A DNA stretch of 64,000 nt from Angiostrongylus vasorum (taxonomy: Eukaryota; Nematoda; Chromadorea; Rhabditida; Metastrongylidae): assembly GCA_018806985.1 (NCBI GenBank), contig JADANN010000194.1, positions 62,001 through 126,000 on the forward strand, written 5' to 3'. How positions within the stretch are numbered: the first letter of the stretch is position 1; every line of letters starts with the position of its first letter. Below the pieces are notes generated by a model. It worked only from the letters and a program-made list of their open reading frames with translations. It did no database searches and was not told the origin of the DNA. Below, in pieces: positions 13,201-28,200 of this stretch. A program made the position numbers and the translations under genes.

Positions 13201-16200
13201 AGCCAGTGCTGCTATCCTCTTAGACAAGTCTGGTACCAATTTGCCGACCCCGGATGGATGGAAGGCCTGGTGAGCTACAGGCGCGGGGACCGATCCCATG
13301 TGTGTGTCGCAGAGCACCTCTGGCCACTGCGCCACACGCGCCCATTTCCTAATAAGAATCCTCAATCGACAACGTACTTTAATATCGTTCTCTAATTGAG
13401 AAGCACAAAAAGATTTCTACTCTCCTCATATTTTCAGTCACAGTACAAAAAAAACATATTTCAACATATTTTTTTGCAAGAAAAAATTGATTTCTCGAGA
13501 TAAATCTCATTGTATTACTAGCTATTTTGGAAAACAAATTATTGGCCTGTTAGAGAAAATCATTAAGGGCATTTGACAACATCTAACACTACGAACCATG
13601 AATTCCGGAATTTCCAGAGTCGCTTCTCTTTCCATTTTTTGTCTCACCGTTTTCAATTAAGGTGATCTTAAACTTTGAGTGTCCGTCTTTGATCTGAAAT
13701 TTGCGAATACGGTACTATTCGTATGACTTCGTATCGTCCCACGTACCTCTTCCACAATCAGACTTTTCTTCCCTATGGTGGTTTTGATCTGAAACGATCC
13801 ACATTACTCACATAATTTCCGCATCAAACAAACATTATTTCCTAAAAGCTGCTAGTACATACGAGACTACGCACAAAGAACAAGTAGACTCGCTACTCTA
13901 CCAACGCTTTACCGCCTCGTCGTGGCTAGGGAGGTGTTTCTGGGTGTCGGGCTGCGATGTAGAGCGGGGGGGATTCATCTTCTCAGTAGCGTCTTCCAAG
14001 CTGAGAAGGAGTTCGGTGTTTCCATGAGGAAGTTCAGCTAAGAGTAAACCAATACCAGGACCCACCACCATCCTGCTATTAAACTAGTCGCATAGTGGCA
14101 AATTTCGCTCTGATCCACAAGGGCGGCGACTGCCTGTGGTGGTGATGATATGGGGCAGGTTTTGACCGAGCTGCCCTCAGGCCTGTACGGGAAGCACAAT
14201 GGCTAAGCCAGCAAATCTCCGAAGAATGGTGATTATGCTGGTGCCCGCACAACCAACCTATCTTAGTATCCAAGTAAGTAGGTATCCAAACTCGTCATGG
14301 CAAAATAAACAGCTGGAAGGAAAATGCATTTAAATGGATGCATATTGTCTACTGTATCTATTCACGTATAATGTTGGTATCAATACATAAGACCAGTTGT
14401 GTGTTTTAACTGTCACTTCAGATGCAGTCTACTTGATTTTGATGATTCAAAACAGTACCTTATAATTGGTTACTGTATCACGCACAGTCCATGCACCTGA
14501 TACACAGCTGTCGACCGTAATTAGATCAGCTCCTACGATTTTTTCCATCTTCAGTTTTCCTTCAACTGTCGTTCGCACCTTAAAATGTTGTACAATCAAG
14601 CTCCAACATTGTAAAGCATAAATACTGTTGTTTCACAAGGAAGTTATAACTATTATGCGTTCAACATATGACACAACACAAAATTCCCGATGAAATAGGA
14701 GTGTTATGCTCCTAAAAAGTACAATAAGTGTAAGTAGTCGTTTTTTTGAAGAATATATTTAGCTCCAGCAAATTCATGTCATTGAGTATTTCCTTCTGAA
14801 AATTCAGTTATGCTGGTAACCATTAGTTCAGAATAGTTTCTCTTGCTCACCACAGGATGGCCATGTTTCTTTTGTTCGTAGTCGATGATGGTTTCAGTGC
14901 GTCTGGTGCTCATTGGTGACATCGTGGGCGTTTGATGTTCTGGAAGAGGTTTCTCTCGTTCCTGCTGTAGAGGCGGTGAACCCAGTGGAGAAGACAATCC
15001 ACGTGAGAACGATGATCGAATGGGTGACTCTTCCATGTACCCATTAAGTGGCATCGGGTAAACACCATTCATCTCTTCGATGGCACGATGAGGCTGCGTA
15101 GCACTGAAGCCGTGTGCCTAAAACGGTAACCTTATAAAAGAATGACAGCATAGAATTTAAAGTAGGCAACAGACATATTAAAACGTTCCCTATTTTTTAC
15201 CATTTCTCTTCGTTTCCATTCGCGAAACTAATGCGAAGAAACTAATATTGTTAGAGAATTCGTGAGAAACTACTTGGAAAAATAACACAAAAAAAGGATA
15301 AAGCTCTCGGCGTTGATCAACGTTGAGGGATGCGCCATGCATTCGACTTCATTAAGCATCGTTTGGAGGTGATTGGATGCATATCTGGCCTTTACAATGA
15401 CTCGCGGTGGCCTACCGATGTATCGAGCCAGGCTGCTATCCTCCCAGACAAGTTTGGTACCAATTTGCCGACCCCGGAGAGATGGAAGACTTGGTGGGCC
15501 ATGGGCGCGGGGAACGATTCCACGTGTGTGTTGCAGGACGCCTCCGATCACTTCGCCACACGCGTCCTTGGAAAAGTAACATAGTAGTAACAAATTCACC
15601 TTTACCTCTAAATCCGTTAGAAAAATATGGAGTTAGGAAAACATAAACCTGTCAAATGGATTAATCGACCGTCGTTTTCACCCACTTGTTGTTCGCCGCG
15701 AACTTCGGCGACGCCACTTCGAATCTGCATTTCATTGCGTCGAATCGCCTCCGGTGAGAGGCCGCTAGCGCGCGTTCTATTCCAGTTCACACTGCCCAGT
15801 TGTTGACGAGAAGCACGAGTGACGTCCTGGTAATCATCTTCTACAGCCCAGTTAAAAACTTGATCCACACGTGCACGGCCACCACCCTATAAGCAGAACT
15901 CGTTTGTGAGAATTACCGCTTAAATACGCCAGTTTTGAATTCTAATTCAAAGCGTATTTATCGTAAGCCACAGATCATCTTCAGAGCTCTAGACGACCAG
16001 TCGCAATGTTACGCGACATATTCTAAGATTGCCCAAATATGGTTAAAAGGAAGAACAAAAGTGACCTAGCATTTTTCGTAAGACGCAGGATAGTGGAAAA
16101 AGCGTTCGACGTTGATCAATACCTTAGGGATACACTATGAATTCGAATAAATTCAATTCTATTAAGCACGGTAAATGTGATTTAGTGAATATTTGGACCA

Positions 16201-19200
16201 CAACATGATTTGTGGAGACCTATCAATGTAGTAAGTCATTGTTTTTTCCATCCAAAGAATTCTAGTAGCAAGTTCGTCTTGACCCGCTGGGATGGACGTC
16301 TTGATGAACCCAGGCTCGGGAATAAACCAGCGATTGATTTACTGTGTATTGCAACGCACCTGTGGCTACTACGCTACACGCGTTTTCATGAAGCCGAGAT
16401 ACGTTTTGTAAAGCAGCTGCATACCGAGGATGAGCTTTTTACCACTCTATCATCCGGATATAATTATATTCACACCAATACAGGTAGATATGGATATATA
16501 TATACACGGGCAATGTGCTCTGCACCTCAATTTGGCGAAAGACTGAAACCAAGCGTCCAGGGAAAGCATCGCAAACGATCCCAGTTGCATCCAACAAATG
16601 AACCCCGTCATCCATTTCGACAACTCCCAAGAAGTCGTCCATAAGAATTCTCAGCATCCTAGACCGTAGCATATACACTTAGCCTGCTGTGCTGTCTCTA
16701 CGTGTACGCTCCCGGTAAGCCTCAAACAGGAATTGTGGTCGCCTTTTGCGCACCTCGAAGGAGTGGACAGTATTATCAAACTCTGAGACAGTATACTGGG
16801 AACATCGAATAGTGATTTTGTGACGCTCATTTAAGTTATTCACGGAGTAACAGGATGCAAATGAAAAAATTACTTACCCCAGTTCGAATCACCTTATTCA
16901 CAGAGCTGGTGGACGCGGCCTTAGGCAAGTAATCAGCAGCTGGATTAATTCTAAAAATTATGAGATCATATAAAATATTCCTACCTTTTGAAACTGCTAA
17001 ATTCCTGTGGGTCACAATCCAATCATTCACGGGGTACCATGAATTTCTTCTATAGGTTTTGGGAAAGGAGTTAAACCGAGAACCAAAGACGACCATGCGA
17101 TTTCAAGAAAAGAAGTTTCGTTTAAAGGATGAGTCAGTCTCTGTTGTTTCCGCTAATCCGAATTGATGTGTACCTTTTGTATGTACGAAGACATGTTCAT
17201 GCATGCGTACCGACATTTTGTCCCTCAAGCCGATTCGATCAAAAGCTTTCATTCATGTGATTACGAATAACATAGGTGGCGATTCGGAGTAGCTTTCAGC
17301 TAGAGAGCCTCGTGTCCATTTCGGGACGTCCCGACAAACTACCCATGCAGCCTATCCTAGCCAGGCTCATTGGTAATTCTCCTTTCTCAAAAAAGAATAA
17401 ACTTAAAAGCTTTATGCAAAAAATGAGTTGCTCTTCCTGTCCTTCAGTCGGACGGAGCCCAATGGCGCAGCCTGACAGACAAGAGAAAATGGAGACTTCT
17501 GGTTTCCCCTCATGTGATAAGACTAAAACTGCTCACTATAATTTAAGTGGCACTAATAAATCTCATTAAATTACAGGGTGAAACTTTTAAATCCTTTCGA
17601 ACAAATTCTAGAGTCTTTTTTGAAGCGTTTATTCTACGCTTTTTTCTAAGCGTTATAAGAACATCAAGGTTTCTTAAATTAACTGCACTCCTTTACTACA
17701 TGTAGCATTTTTTCCCATGGCATGAAGTATTAGAGTTTAGCCACCCATTCCACTCAAAATCAGCAAATATTCCTTAACACATTCGCGGAAGTGCGGATTT
17801 TCCGCAACTACCCCCAATCTATCTCGCTGGATAATAACCCGCTCGTACCTCCAATTAGATGTCCACAATACCAAAGCCCAATGGCAAATCTTGAGAACGG
17901 CTATTCGTTAGCTCAAACAGCCTAAGTGTGCACCTCTGGTCAGGTTTTCTGAATTCCGTTTTCTTTGTATTTAAATTTATTTTGTACCACCTGACATCAC
18001 ACATTATCTTGATCCTAGTACTTCTTGCATTCGACTAAAATCCATCATCGACCAAGGTCTTCGGGTTTGCGTGCGCATTCAGCTGCTACTAGACGATTCT
18101 TGATTTCTGAATGTAGTTTCATACTCGTTGAGTCGATTACCATTTGAATTCAAGGATAGCCGCATTAGGGCGTTCGCAGATCTTCAGGATAGACAGATGC
18201 CAATCTTTCTGAATTGGCGAGATCGAGTTGATCCGCGACAAGTCTGATGCCAATACTCTAACCCCTAAGGATGGGGGCTTGGATGTGCCGAGCGGGGTCA
18301 GGCTAGGGCGTTACATATATGGAACGGCATCACTATCACTTCTCCAACTACGATCTTTCAACCACAACGTTGCTGAGATATTTGCAAAACTCTGGAACAC
18401 AGGTGCCTAAGGTGGGGAACGAACGCGCTATTGTCCTCTCCGGGGAGTAACGTGTTCACCACCACACATGCGGGTCCTTCGTTTGGCCTGTCTCTCAGCT
18501 AGTTCTATCGATCAGGGCCATCAGCAATCACCCGTCGACGGGATTGTTGAAAAAAAATTGAAATTAATTGCTGAAAAAAAATTGAAATTTATTGTTGAAA
18601 AATTCCCGTTGACGCGTGATTGCTGATGGCTCTGATCGATAGGGAACTAGCTGAGAGACAGGCGAAACGAAGGACCCGCATGGTGTGGTGGTGAACGCGT
18701 TGCTCCCCGGAAAGGACAATAGCGCGTTCGTTCCCCACCTCAGGCACCTGTGGTCCAGAGTTTTGCAAATATCTCAGCAACGTTGTGGTTGTATTTCGCT
18801 TAGTACTCTGCCGCGAAAATTGTAGTAGGCAGAAAATAAAAGGTAAAACATTACGATCTTTCGATTTGATTAATAAAGTCCACTATAGGTCGACATATGT
18901 TTGTTTAAAAAGTAAAGAACAAATGGTCTTAACTAACATGTGGAACACATAGGCTCATATTGCAACGAATTTCCCGATGTGCAATGCATACTAAAAGCAT
19001 CACAGAAGCGAAGAATAGCTACACTTTCTTTAGGCCCTTGCACACTGAAGGCGACCGAAAGTGGTTGATGATACCGTTTCAAAGCTATGCTTACCTGGAC
19101 ACTTGGAGAGCCTGTCTCCACTGGTTGTGCGGGCCTCAGCATAATTTCCATATTTGCTGCTTTAGCCATTGTGGTTCCCTAGGATCCCGAGGTCGGGCTA

Positions 19201-22200
19201 GCAGAAGTCTTCCACAGTTCGTCACCACCCCAGGCGGTGGCCGTTCTTGAGGATCAGAGAGAAATTTGCCACCATATGACTGCTTTAACACTGGGACGGT
19301 GGTGGCTACTCTTAACCGGGCTTCCGGATTAAAAACGCCGGACTTCTTCTTAGCATAGGAGACCTTCCCGGGCAGATGAGTCCCTACTGTACACCGCAGC
19401 GCGTCACCTAGGAACATCTCCCAGCCACGACGAGGCGGTAAAGCGTTTGGATGTTTAAAGCTACAAGATGTGGAGATATATCATAGTTTTTGATACCATG
19501 CTATCAACATTGATTCACTCGAACGGCTTACAACCCGAATCGGACGTTTACGATTAAAAAAGATGTGGATCAATACCGCCTTTTGACAATCGTCGTCGTT
19601 TACGCGCCGACATCAAACTATGACGAAGAAGAAGTCGAAGCATTCTGTATGGACATGGAGAAGTTCTACAGGAAGACCATACATTTTTCAAGGTCATCAT
19701 TGGACATTTCAACGCCAAGAATGGGCCAAGAAGAACGTCTGAAGAACGTCACATTGGAACTCACGAATTAGAATGGAACGAACAGGGTGGGCGGCTATCT
19801 GAGTTTATCATGACGACCAAGACCATCTATGGTAACTCGCAATTCCAGACAGACACCCCCCTCCCCCACCTCCCCCCCTCAACGTTGGGCATGGAAGTCT
19901 CCCAATGGAGAGTACCATAACGAAATAGACCACATCATAGTAAATAGAAGGTTTTGTTTAACCGATGCCGCTGTTGTCCAAAAAGTTGTACACGGGATCA
20001 AACCATCGCCTCCTTCGTGCAAGATTCTATTTCTCGCAGAAAGGAGAAAAAAGCCGCTAATTTCAAAAACCGAAGTCCTAGAACCACCATAAACTGGGAC
20101 TTATTCAATTCATAAGTCGGCTGTTGGGAAGATGCCGTTGTCGATAACATCGACGAAGAATACGATCGGCTCATTCAACATCCTCACGTTAGCGCAATGA
20201 AAGCTAAGAGTTCCAAAGTCACCAAGAGACGTCTGTCTCCAGAAACACTCCAACTGATACGCCAGCGTGGAATCGCACGAGCTGTAGGCAACTGCGAACT
20301 AACGTCCGAACTTGCAGAACAGTGCAAACAGGCGATAAAAGAAGATCTTAAAGAGAGAAGAGCAGCAGTAATGGTCGAAGCTGCAGAGGCTGGGAAAGTT
20401 TCGCCAATCACATGACCAAGATGATTGCACTACGACACCCAGACGGAACAGTTACAGCGTCCAGAAAGGCAATGCAGAAAATCGTTCACGAATATTACTC
20501 AGAACTCTTCGATAGCCACGTAAACCTTTCGTCAGATGAAATAAAGGAGGATGGATATGTTGCACCACCTGTTCTCCTTTCCGAAATCCGACATACCATT
20601 TCGTCGGTGAGAAATCGAACAGCACCAAGTCCGCACAGGATAAGACCAGAACACCTGAAGAACCTTCGCTAGTCCTCATAAACACACTGGCTAGGCTCTT
20701 CACCCGTTATCTGTCCGAATGCAAGGTCCCTACCCACTGGAAGACCAGCTAGACCGTGTTATTGTTCAAGAAGGGTGACCTACAGGATATCAGCAACTAT
20801 AGTGCAATCTGCTTACTGCCTGTCGTCTACAAACTTTTCACTCGAGTCATCCTAAAGAGGATTGACAGAACATTGAACTAAGTACAGCCATGTGAGCAAG
20901 CAGAGTTTCGAAAAGGATTCAGTGCGATAGACCACATCCACACGATAACAAGGCTCACTGAACTATCGCGAGAGTACAAAAGACCTCTTTGTCTCATTTT
21001 CATCGATTTACAGAAGGCCTTTAATTCAACTGAGATAGAAGCCGTCATGGCAGCCCTTGATGGTCAAAGAGTTCCTACTCAGTACCTAAAGATTCTTCCT
21101 GAGCTGTACAAAAATTTCGTAACCAAGATGTCACCATTCTACAACGATATTAACACTGACGTCAAAAGAGAAGTTAGGCAAGGCGATACCATCTCGTCAA
21201 AATTATTTGCCGCCACCCGCCAGAACGTTAGGCGAACGTAGGAATGGAATAATATGGAGTGAAAAATCGATGGTCGACAGTTATATCATCTTCGTTTTGC
21301 TGAAGTCATCGTCCTTATAACACCAAACATTAGCCAAGCGGAACGTATGCTTGCCGACTTTGATAAAGCCTGTGGAAAGATTGGTCTTCGACTAAATCTC
21401 ACAAAAACCATGTTCATGAAGAACGGATTGGTTTCGCATGCCCCATTCACGCTCAACGGAACGAATATCTCCGAATGCTCCAGTTATGTCTATCTAGGTC
21501 GGGAAATCAATGTGATGAACGACTTAGCTCCAGAGCTGAGCAGAAGGAAACGAGCGGCTTGGGGTGCTTTCAAGAGCATCAAGGATGAAGAGAAGAAAAC
21601 AAAGAACACCCGACTCCGTGCCCACCTTTTCGACTTAACGGTACTTCATGCACTAACTGCGTAAGCAGGATGAAAGGTCACTTAGCGTTATCGAACGCGC
21701 AGTCGAAAGGGCGATGCTAGGAGTATCTCGTTTCACACAAGTAAAGGATGGGATCCAAAGAAATCAAAGATGCCGTTCTGTACGCCAAACGTAATGCGTG
21801 TGAATGACAACCGATGGACAAAAGCCGTTAGTGACTGGATTCCTCGGGACGTCAAACGTACTGCAGGAAGACTACCGACCCGATGGCCAGAGTTCTTCAC
21901 GAAAAGCCTAGAAGAAAGATATGATGCTCGACGAATCCCTAGAGCCAGCAGAACCCACTGGGCTGCTCTTGCACGCAACAGGGAAAAATGGAAGGTTTAC
22001 TGCGCCCGCTTCAGTCGCTCGATGATCAACGGGACTACAGGTAACAGGTGATATCATGCTATAAGAAAAATAACTCTACCTCTTGGAGGACGTGAATGTA
22101 ATAGGAGTGGCCAGATTGTCAGGCTCAGAACTGAGCTTGAGCAAATCAAGAGTCGCTTCATCGAGCTGTGTCAATGACTCTTGGGTGCTTCGCGGACCAT

Positions 22201-25200
22201 AGCCACGTGGATGGCCGCTCGCTAAATAATGAAGTTCTTACGAACATTAACAACTGATTGATCGATATCGACTAATCAACTAAAACTTAGCATTCCATAG
22301 TTCTATTTGTTAATTGGATAAAAGGACAAAGCTCTCGGCGTTGTTCAGTCCCTGAGGGCTGTACCATGCATTCGACTTCATTAAGCATCGTTGGAGGTGA
22401 TTGGATGCATATCTGGCCTTTACAATGACTCGCAATGGCTTATCGATGTATCGAGCCGGTGCTGCTATCCTCCCAGACAAGTCTGGTACCAATTTCCCGA
22501 TCCGGGAGAAATGGAAGGGTTGGTGGGCCATGAGTGCCGGGATCGATTCCATGTGTGTGTTACAGGGCGCGTACTACCACTGCGCCACACGCGCCGTATA
22601 TATATGTATGTACATATATATGAATATATACACATATATATGTGAGTGTTAAGTGGATTTTAACACTTTAGCTATTCTACTAGACAAAGAATTCCGTTGA
22701 TTCCAAGTGACTTGTCTGAAAGAAAGTGTGTAGAAGGCTAAGTCAGAATTGGAAAGTTGAATGGAAAAGTGGAAATTTTCTAAAGAAAACTGGGCTAATA
22801 ACAAAAATAAGAAGGACTGGAACGAAAAAAATCAAATCAATGAAGGACTGGACAATACCTCGCGGTCGATACTGCATTTGTGCTCTGTCGGCAAATATTT
22901 GTGCTGATGGATCTTCTGTGAAGCGAACGTTACGTGGTGATGCTGGCATAGATGCTATAAACATGTATGTTGATCGAAGTCGATAAAATCGATCGATACG
23001 CAGTGGGAAATGTAGTACAGGATATACTTATCAATAAACTTTTGTTTTAGTCGAAGGAAGGCAGAATAGAACGACCTAGGAATAAAAGATATACGACAAA
23101 ACATTCGACGTACAATTTAGTTTGACCCTCTGAACAGTGTGTTTGATAACGTCTCCTGATCTTTTATCCTACGTACCCTTCCCTTGTCGAGATTTCAGAG
23201 GCGTGGCTTAATGTGGAGAGTAAAATAAAGCGATAAAAAAGGATAAAGAAGATTCGCTATTCCCTCGACTTCATTGGACATTTTAGAGGTGACTGAATGC
23301 ACGTTTATCTTCTACAACGACTTTGGGGGGGACCTAAGCGTACATCAACTAAGTGTTTCTATCCTTCCGAATTAGGTTGGTTACAGCTTTCCACTCCGCA
23401 AAGGATGGATGGTTTCGTTAGCCTGGGTGCGGAGTCGAACGAACGATTAACGAAATAGCAACACAATAAAAAAAAATGGCAGGGGCCACTTTTGAAATTA
23501 TCTTGATATACACGCTGCTGTTTCCTTTCCCTGGTATATATCTTCTTCTCAATTTAGATAAATTAATCATTTATGGAAATTTCTACGATATAACTCCTTA
23601 GGCTTCTGCATACTAACTTGGTCAACTTTGAACATAAAGAAGTCCCCCTCAAAGCATTCTCCTCTTTCAATAACGTGTGACAGCAAAGCTAAAATCCATG
23701 GTTCTTTCTTCAGCCATTCCTAGCCGCAGAAAGTATGTTTCGCCAGTAAAATAAAATCGGATAGATTGTCTTCAATTCGCGAAAAGTAATCGCAGGAATT
23801 GGTGTTAGCATGAAATCGTGACATTGCAGACTTCCCTTCGATCTGGTAAGCTCAACGATTGCCTACCATGAAGACCTGAGAGCCCACTAACATGGGATTC
23901 TTGGGAATCCAGAGATACTCATACCCGATTAACATTATACATGCCAATGAGGAAAGAAGTCGAGAAATTATGAAATCGCACAAAAACCCAGGCGTTTCTA
24001 CAGATGAAGTTGCAAGACAACTGGGCGGAAGTTCTTGGAACGTTCTTATCATAAACGATCGATTTCTTTGATGAATGCATTAGAATAGTCAAAGAAGATA
24101 CGAAACTTGTCGTAACCTGCACTTCCAATAATACACCAACTTAAATCTTCCACCTTCCAACGGTTTACCGCTTCATGGTGGTTGGGAGTTGATCATGGGT
24201 GTCAGGCTGGGATGTACAGCGGGGGATTCATCCCGCTGGCAGGGTCTCCCAAGCTGAGAAGTAGTCCGGTGTTTCCGTTAGGAAACCCAACTAACAGTAA
24301 ACCAATACCAGGATCCACCTCCGTCTTGGCATCAAATTAATCGCATGGTGACAAATGTCCCTTTGATCCACAAGGGCTGTGACAACCTGTGGTGATGACG
24401 ACCTGGGGCAGACTTTGGCCAAGTCGAACACGGGATTCCAGGAAAGCACAATTGCTAAACAGGCAAATCTCCGAAAAAGTGGAGATAACTTGGAGCCCGC
24501 ACAATCAATGAGGGCGAGCCATCCAAGTATCCAAGTAAGAATCTTTTACGGTGAGCGTTTTGACTTTCAGGTCACACTGTAAAAACTAACTTTTCGTAGA
24601 GTAAGTTTATCAGCAACCTTTCAAGTATTTGACGTATGTCTGAGATTTTCCTAGATACGATACAAGGATTTAGCTATAATAAAGAATCCCAGCTTAGCTT
24701 TGCTGCAACACTCCCAGGTCTTCACAACAGGCAGTCACCTGACATTGTGAATCTCGGCTTATCACAGATACGTATGGTACTAGTTTGTCGACCTTAAATG
24801 GATGAGCAGCATAATTGGTCGGTCATGGAGTTGAATAAGCGGCAATGCCTATGTTTCATGGTATTTTTTAACTGCTGCGCTTTGTTCACCTTAAGGGAAG
24901 GTGGATCGTCGAGGGCGGTTATGAAGGCCACACATTCAGATCATACAGTTTCTTGGCAGTCGTATAGTATTCTAAACCTAGACATTAATATACACAGCAA
25001 ATAGTGCATTCTGTGTTTTCGCGGCGTTCTCAATGGTGTGGAGCAGAGTAGCCGGATATTTTTTATCGCACAGCTGTTGCGAGTGCAAACGATCTGGATT
25101 GTTGTTCACACCACTGCTATGACATAAACAATTCCTTCTGGAACATACAACCAAGCATAAAAAATTCAAGGTTAAAAACATCTTCAGCGAAACATTCCCT

Positions 25201-28200
25201 TTATGAGCCAAGCACAAAAAGTTTTCTGTCGTGTTTAACGACCTTAGCTAGCATAAATTTTCCAGAAGGATCTGTTAACGATACATCTAGGGCTGTCGTC
25301 ACAACAACACTGATGAGTTTCCAACCTTACAGTTCTGTTTCGTGTTTGCCATCTTTAGCTTCCAGCTCTCCTCTTTCTGAACTTCGACCTCATTAAGTCC
25401 ATCTTTTTTGAAAAGCTCTCTGACCAAAGCCTCGTATGTTTGTGTTCCTTCATCTCCCTACATGAAAAGGAAGAAAATGGGCGTGGAAACACGTCATGAC
25501 AGATATGTTTTGGGGTTCCCACCAACACTATGCTCACCTGGACCACAACGTTGTGAGCAGTATGGAAAACTTTAACGGTGAACTAGATACGTTTATCTTG
25601 TTTGAAAGTCAAAAGTGCAACTGCTAAGTGACACTCCAAAACAATCTCATTCTTTCCTGGATCTCCTTAAAACATAACTGGAAGTAAGACGACTTCAGAG
25701 AAGTATATTTACCATTACCATCTCTTATCGCTATCATTCCAAACGTAGCCTCCGTATTCCGTCTTGTGACTCTTTTCCGGAAATCTTCACTGTTTCTCTA
25801 AGAATATGGTCTTGTTCCTTGCTTAAGATTTAGAAGATATGATTTGTACGAGCGCTATAGCACACCCATTAAAAGCTGTGATCAAAATTCCGTTAACAAC
25901 GAAGACTATGATTTTCTCAACGTGAAGTTAAATCGGGAAGATAGGACCCAAACAACTCCTATTAAATAAGCACTTTGCAAAATCCTAGTTTCGCCCTTAG
26001 TCATGTTGTTCTTCTCTTCTACACAATATCAGTGGAAACAGCTCCTATGGATAAAATAGATGATCGTATCGATGGGTTTGACTTGTCCTGTCACTAGTTT
26101 CGTGATTATGAGCGTAACAATACTTGAACTTTGGTGACGGAAAACACATCATGTTAACATGTCAACCACTTTACATTTAAAAAATATTAAAATCAACTTA
26201 CAATTTTGACTTATTATTTACTGCCTACTCTTTTTTAGCCGCAGGTTATGCGTTGCGAAATATAACTTTAATGATGCTGAGATATTTGCAAAACTCTGGA
26301 CCGCAGGTGCCTATGGTGGGGGAACGAACGCGTTATTGTCCTTTCCGGGGAGTAGCGCGTTCACCACCACACCATGCGGGTCCCTTCGTTTCGCCTATCT
26401 CTCAGCTAGTTCTATTCTAATCCCGCTCACGGGCGATTGCTGATGGCAAAAGATCAATAGAACTAGCTGAGAGATAGGCGAAACGAAGGACCCGCATGGT
26501 GTGGTGGTGACGCGCTACTCCCCGGAAAGGACAATAGCGCGTTCGTTCCCCACCATAGGCACCTGCGATCCAGAGTTTTGCAAATATCTCAGCATCATTA
26601 AAATCAACTTATTTAGGGTCATTGCCGGTTATTGAAAAGGAGTATGTAGCGCAGTGGTTACAGTTGCCTTGCATTACATATGTGATCGTTGGTTCGATTC
26701 AGCGCCCTGGGTTGATCAAGCCTTTCGTCCATCCGCGATCGGTAAATTGGTATCAAACTTGTCTGGGAAGATGTAAAGAGTGGATCATTACATCGGCAAA
26801 TCATCATAAATCATCGTAAAACCCAGATGTGCATTCAATCATTCGAAATCGATTATTGATGAAACCAAATGCATAGCGCATTGATCAACGCCAAAGCATT
26901 TGATTTTATTGTCAGAATCAGATGCGGTATCACGACAAGGGACCGTTGGCAGCGAATACTGTACTCAAATCCATTTTATTTCTTCCCTTTTACTGATGAA
27001 AAAAGGTCATCACTTATCAGTGATAGGCGACAAGGCTGCGCTGGTCACTAAATTTTGCTCACACACTCACATTACGTTGTAATCGGTTAGGATGAGTAAA
27101 ACAAGAACGATAAAAGTAGAATATTCAGATGATTTATAGCTGATGATCCACTGGATGGGTTAACACTGGCTCCATTCATATTGACAGTTGACGCTTCCGT
27201 TTTCAGTTGGCTAATTACTAATGCAAGCTACCGTGAAAGGAATGAACTGGTGGAAGGACACGACCCCACTGAGAAATTGTGAAAAATCGACTAGAGCGTG
27301 AAAGCTGACTATCCTGAATTTCTTAAATAGAACTTCTTGATAGAAACCACCTCGATGGGAACGCATACTGGCAGCACAAAACTTCTGTCAGAAATTGAAT
27401 TGTGCTCACAAGTAAATAAACAAAAAAGAAAATAAGAAAACAAACATAAAAAAGTATAAAGCTCTCGGAGTTAATCGATCCCTGGGGGTGCGCCATGTAT
27501 TCGAGTTCACTAAGATTAGTTTGGAGGTGACTGGATGCATATTTAACCTCTACATGCCTCGCAGTCGCCTACAGATGTATCGAGCCAGTACTGCTATCCT
27601 CCTAGACAAGTCTGGTATCAATTTTCCGACCCCGGAGGGATAGAAGGCTCGCTGGGCCAGGGGGCGGAGGGACCGATCCCGTGTGTGTGTTGCAGGACGT
27701 CTGCGACCACTGCGCCACAAACAGACATACATGTGCATATATACTTAGTACGTATATCATACGTGATGGCTTGACAGTTATAAGAATTGCAGTAAAAATG
27801 GCGATTACGCGGCAAAACCCGGACTTAAATAATTATCTCCGCAGACCTTCTAGGAATGCTCATGGTAGAAAAGTAGCTCTAGACTCACATTCACGTTTTC
27901 CGAATCGAAGCCGATCTATCGTGGCGTAGTCGTTCTCGTCCCGGAACGGCGACAGTGCGCGTGACGGCGGCCACCCCGCCGGCCTGTCCTGGCCTGGCGT
28001 CGAACCACCAAAGCAGCGCTGAAAGCGGAATCTCACATTCTTCTACACCTTCTTAACTACAGCTACAAAACATCAAACAGCACCGGCGTGGAATAAGTAG
28101 TTTTGCACTGTAATCAAGTTGCTGTAGTCATCAATCCGATAATGGACTGATGGAATCATAATTTTAGTTCCTAACCACTTTCAAAGTTAGTGTGCCACAG

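Noticed and set aside
14780..14850. Extension of the proline-rich exon to a TGA (VSKRNYSELMVTS)
   Set aside because: A phase-0 GTGAGC donor at 14850 joins perfectly to the next exon; kept only as a possible isoform end.
16985..17004. A 20-base exon (EFSSFK) that would bridge phases between the 25.3-kb and 16.95-kb exons
   Set aside because: It would require a 34-base intron, below the usual minimum for nematode splicing.
26640..26720. Possible functional tRNA gene
   Set aside because: It has A- and B-boxes but cannot form a full cloverleaf and continues into the SINE body.
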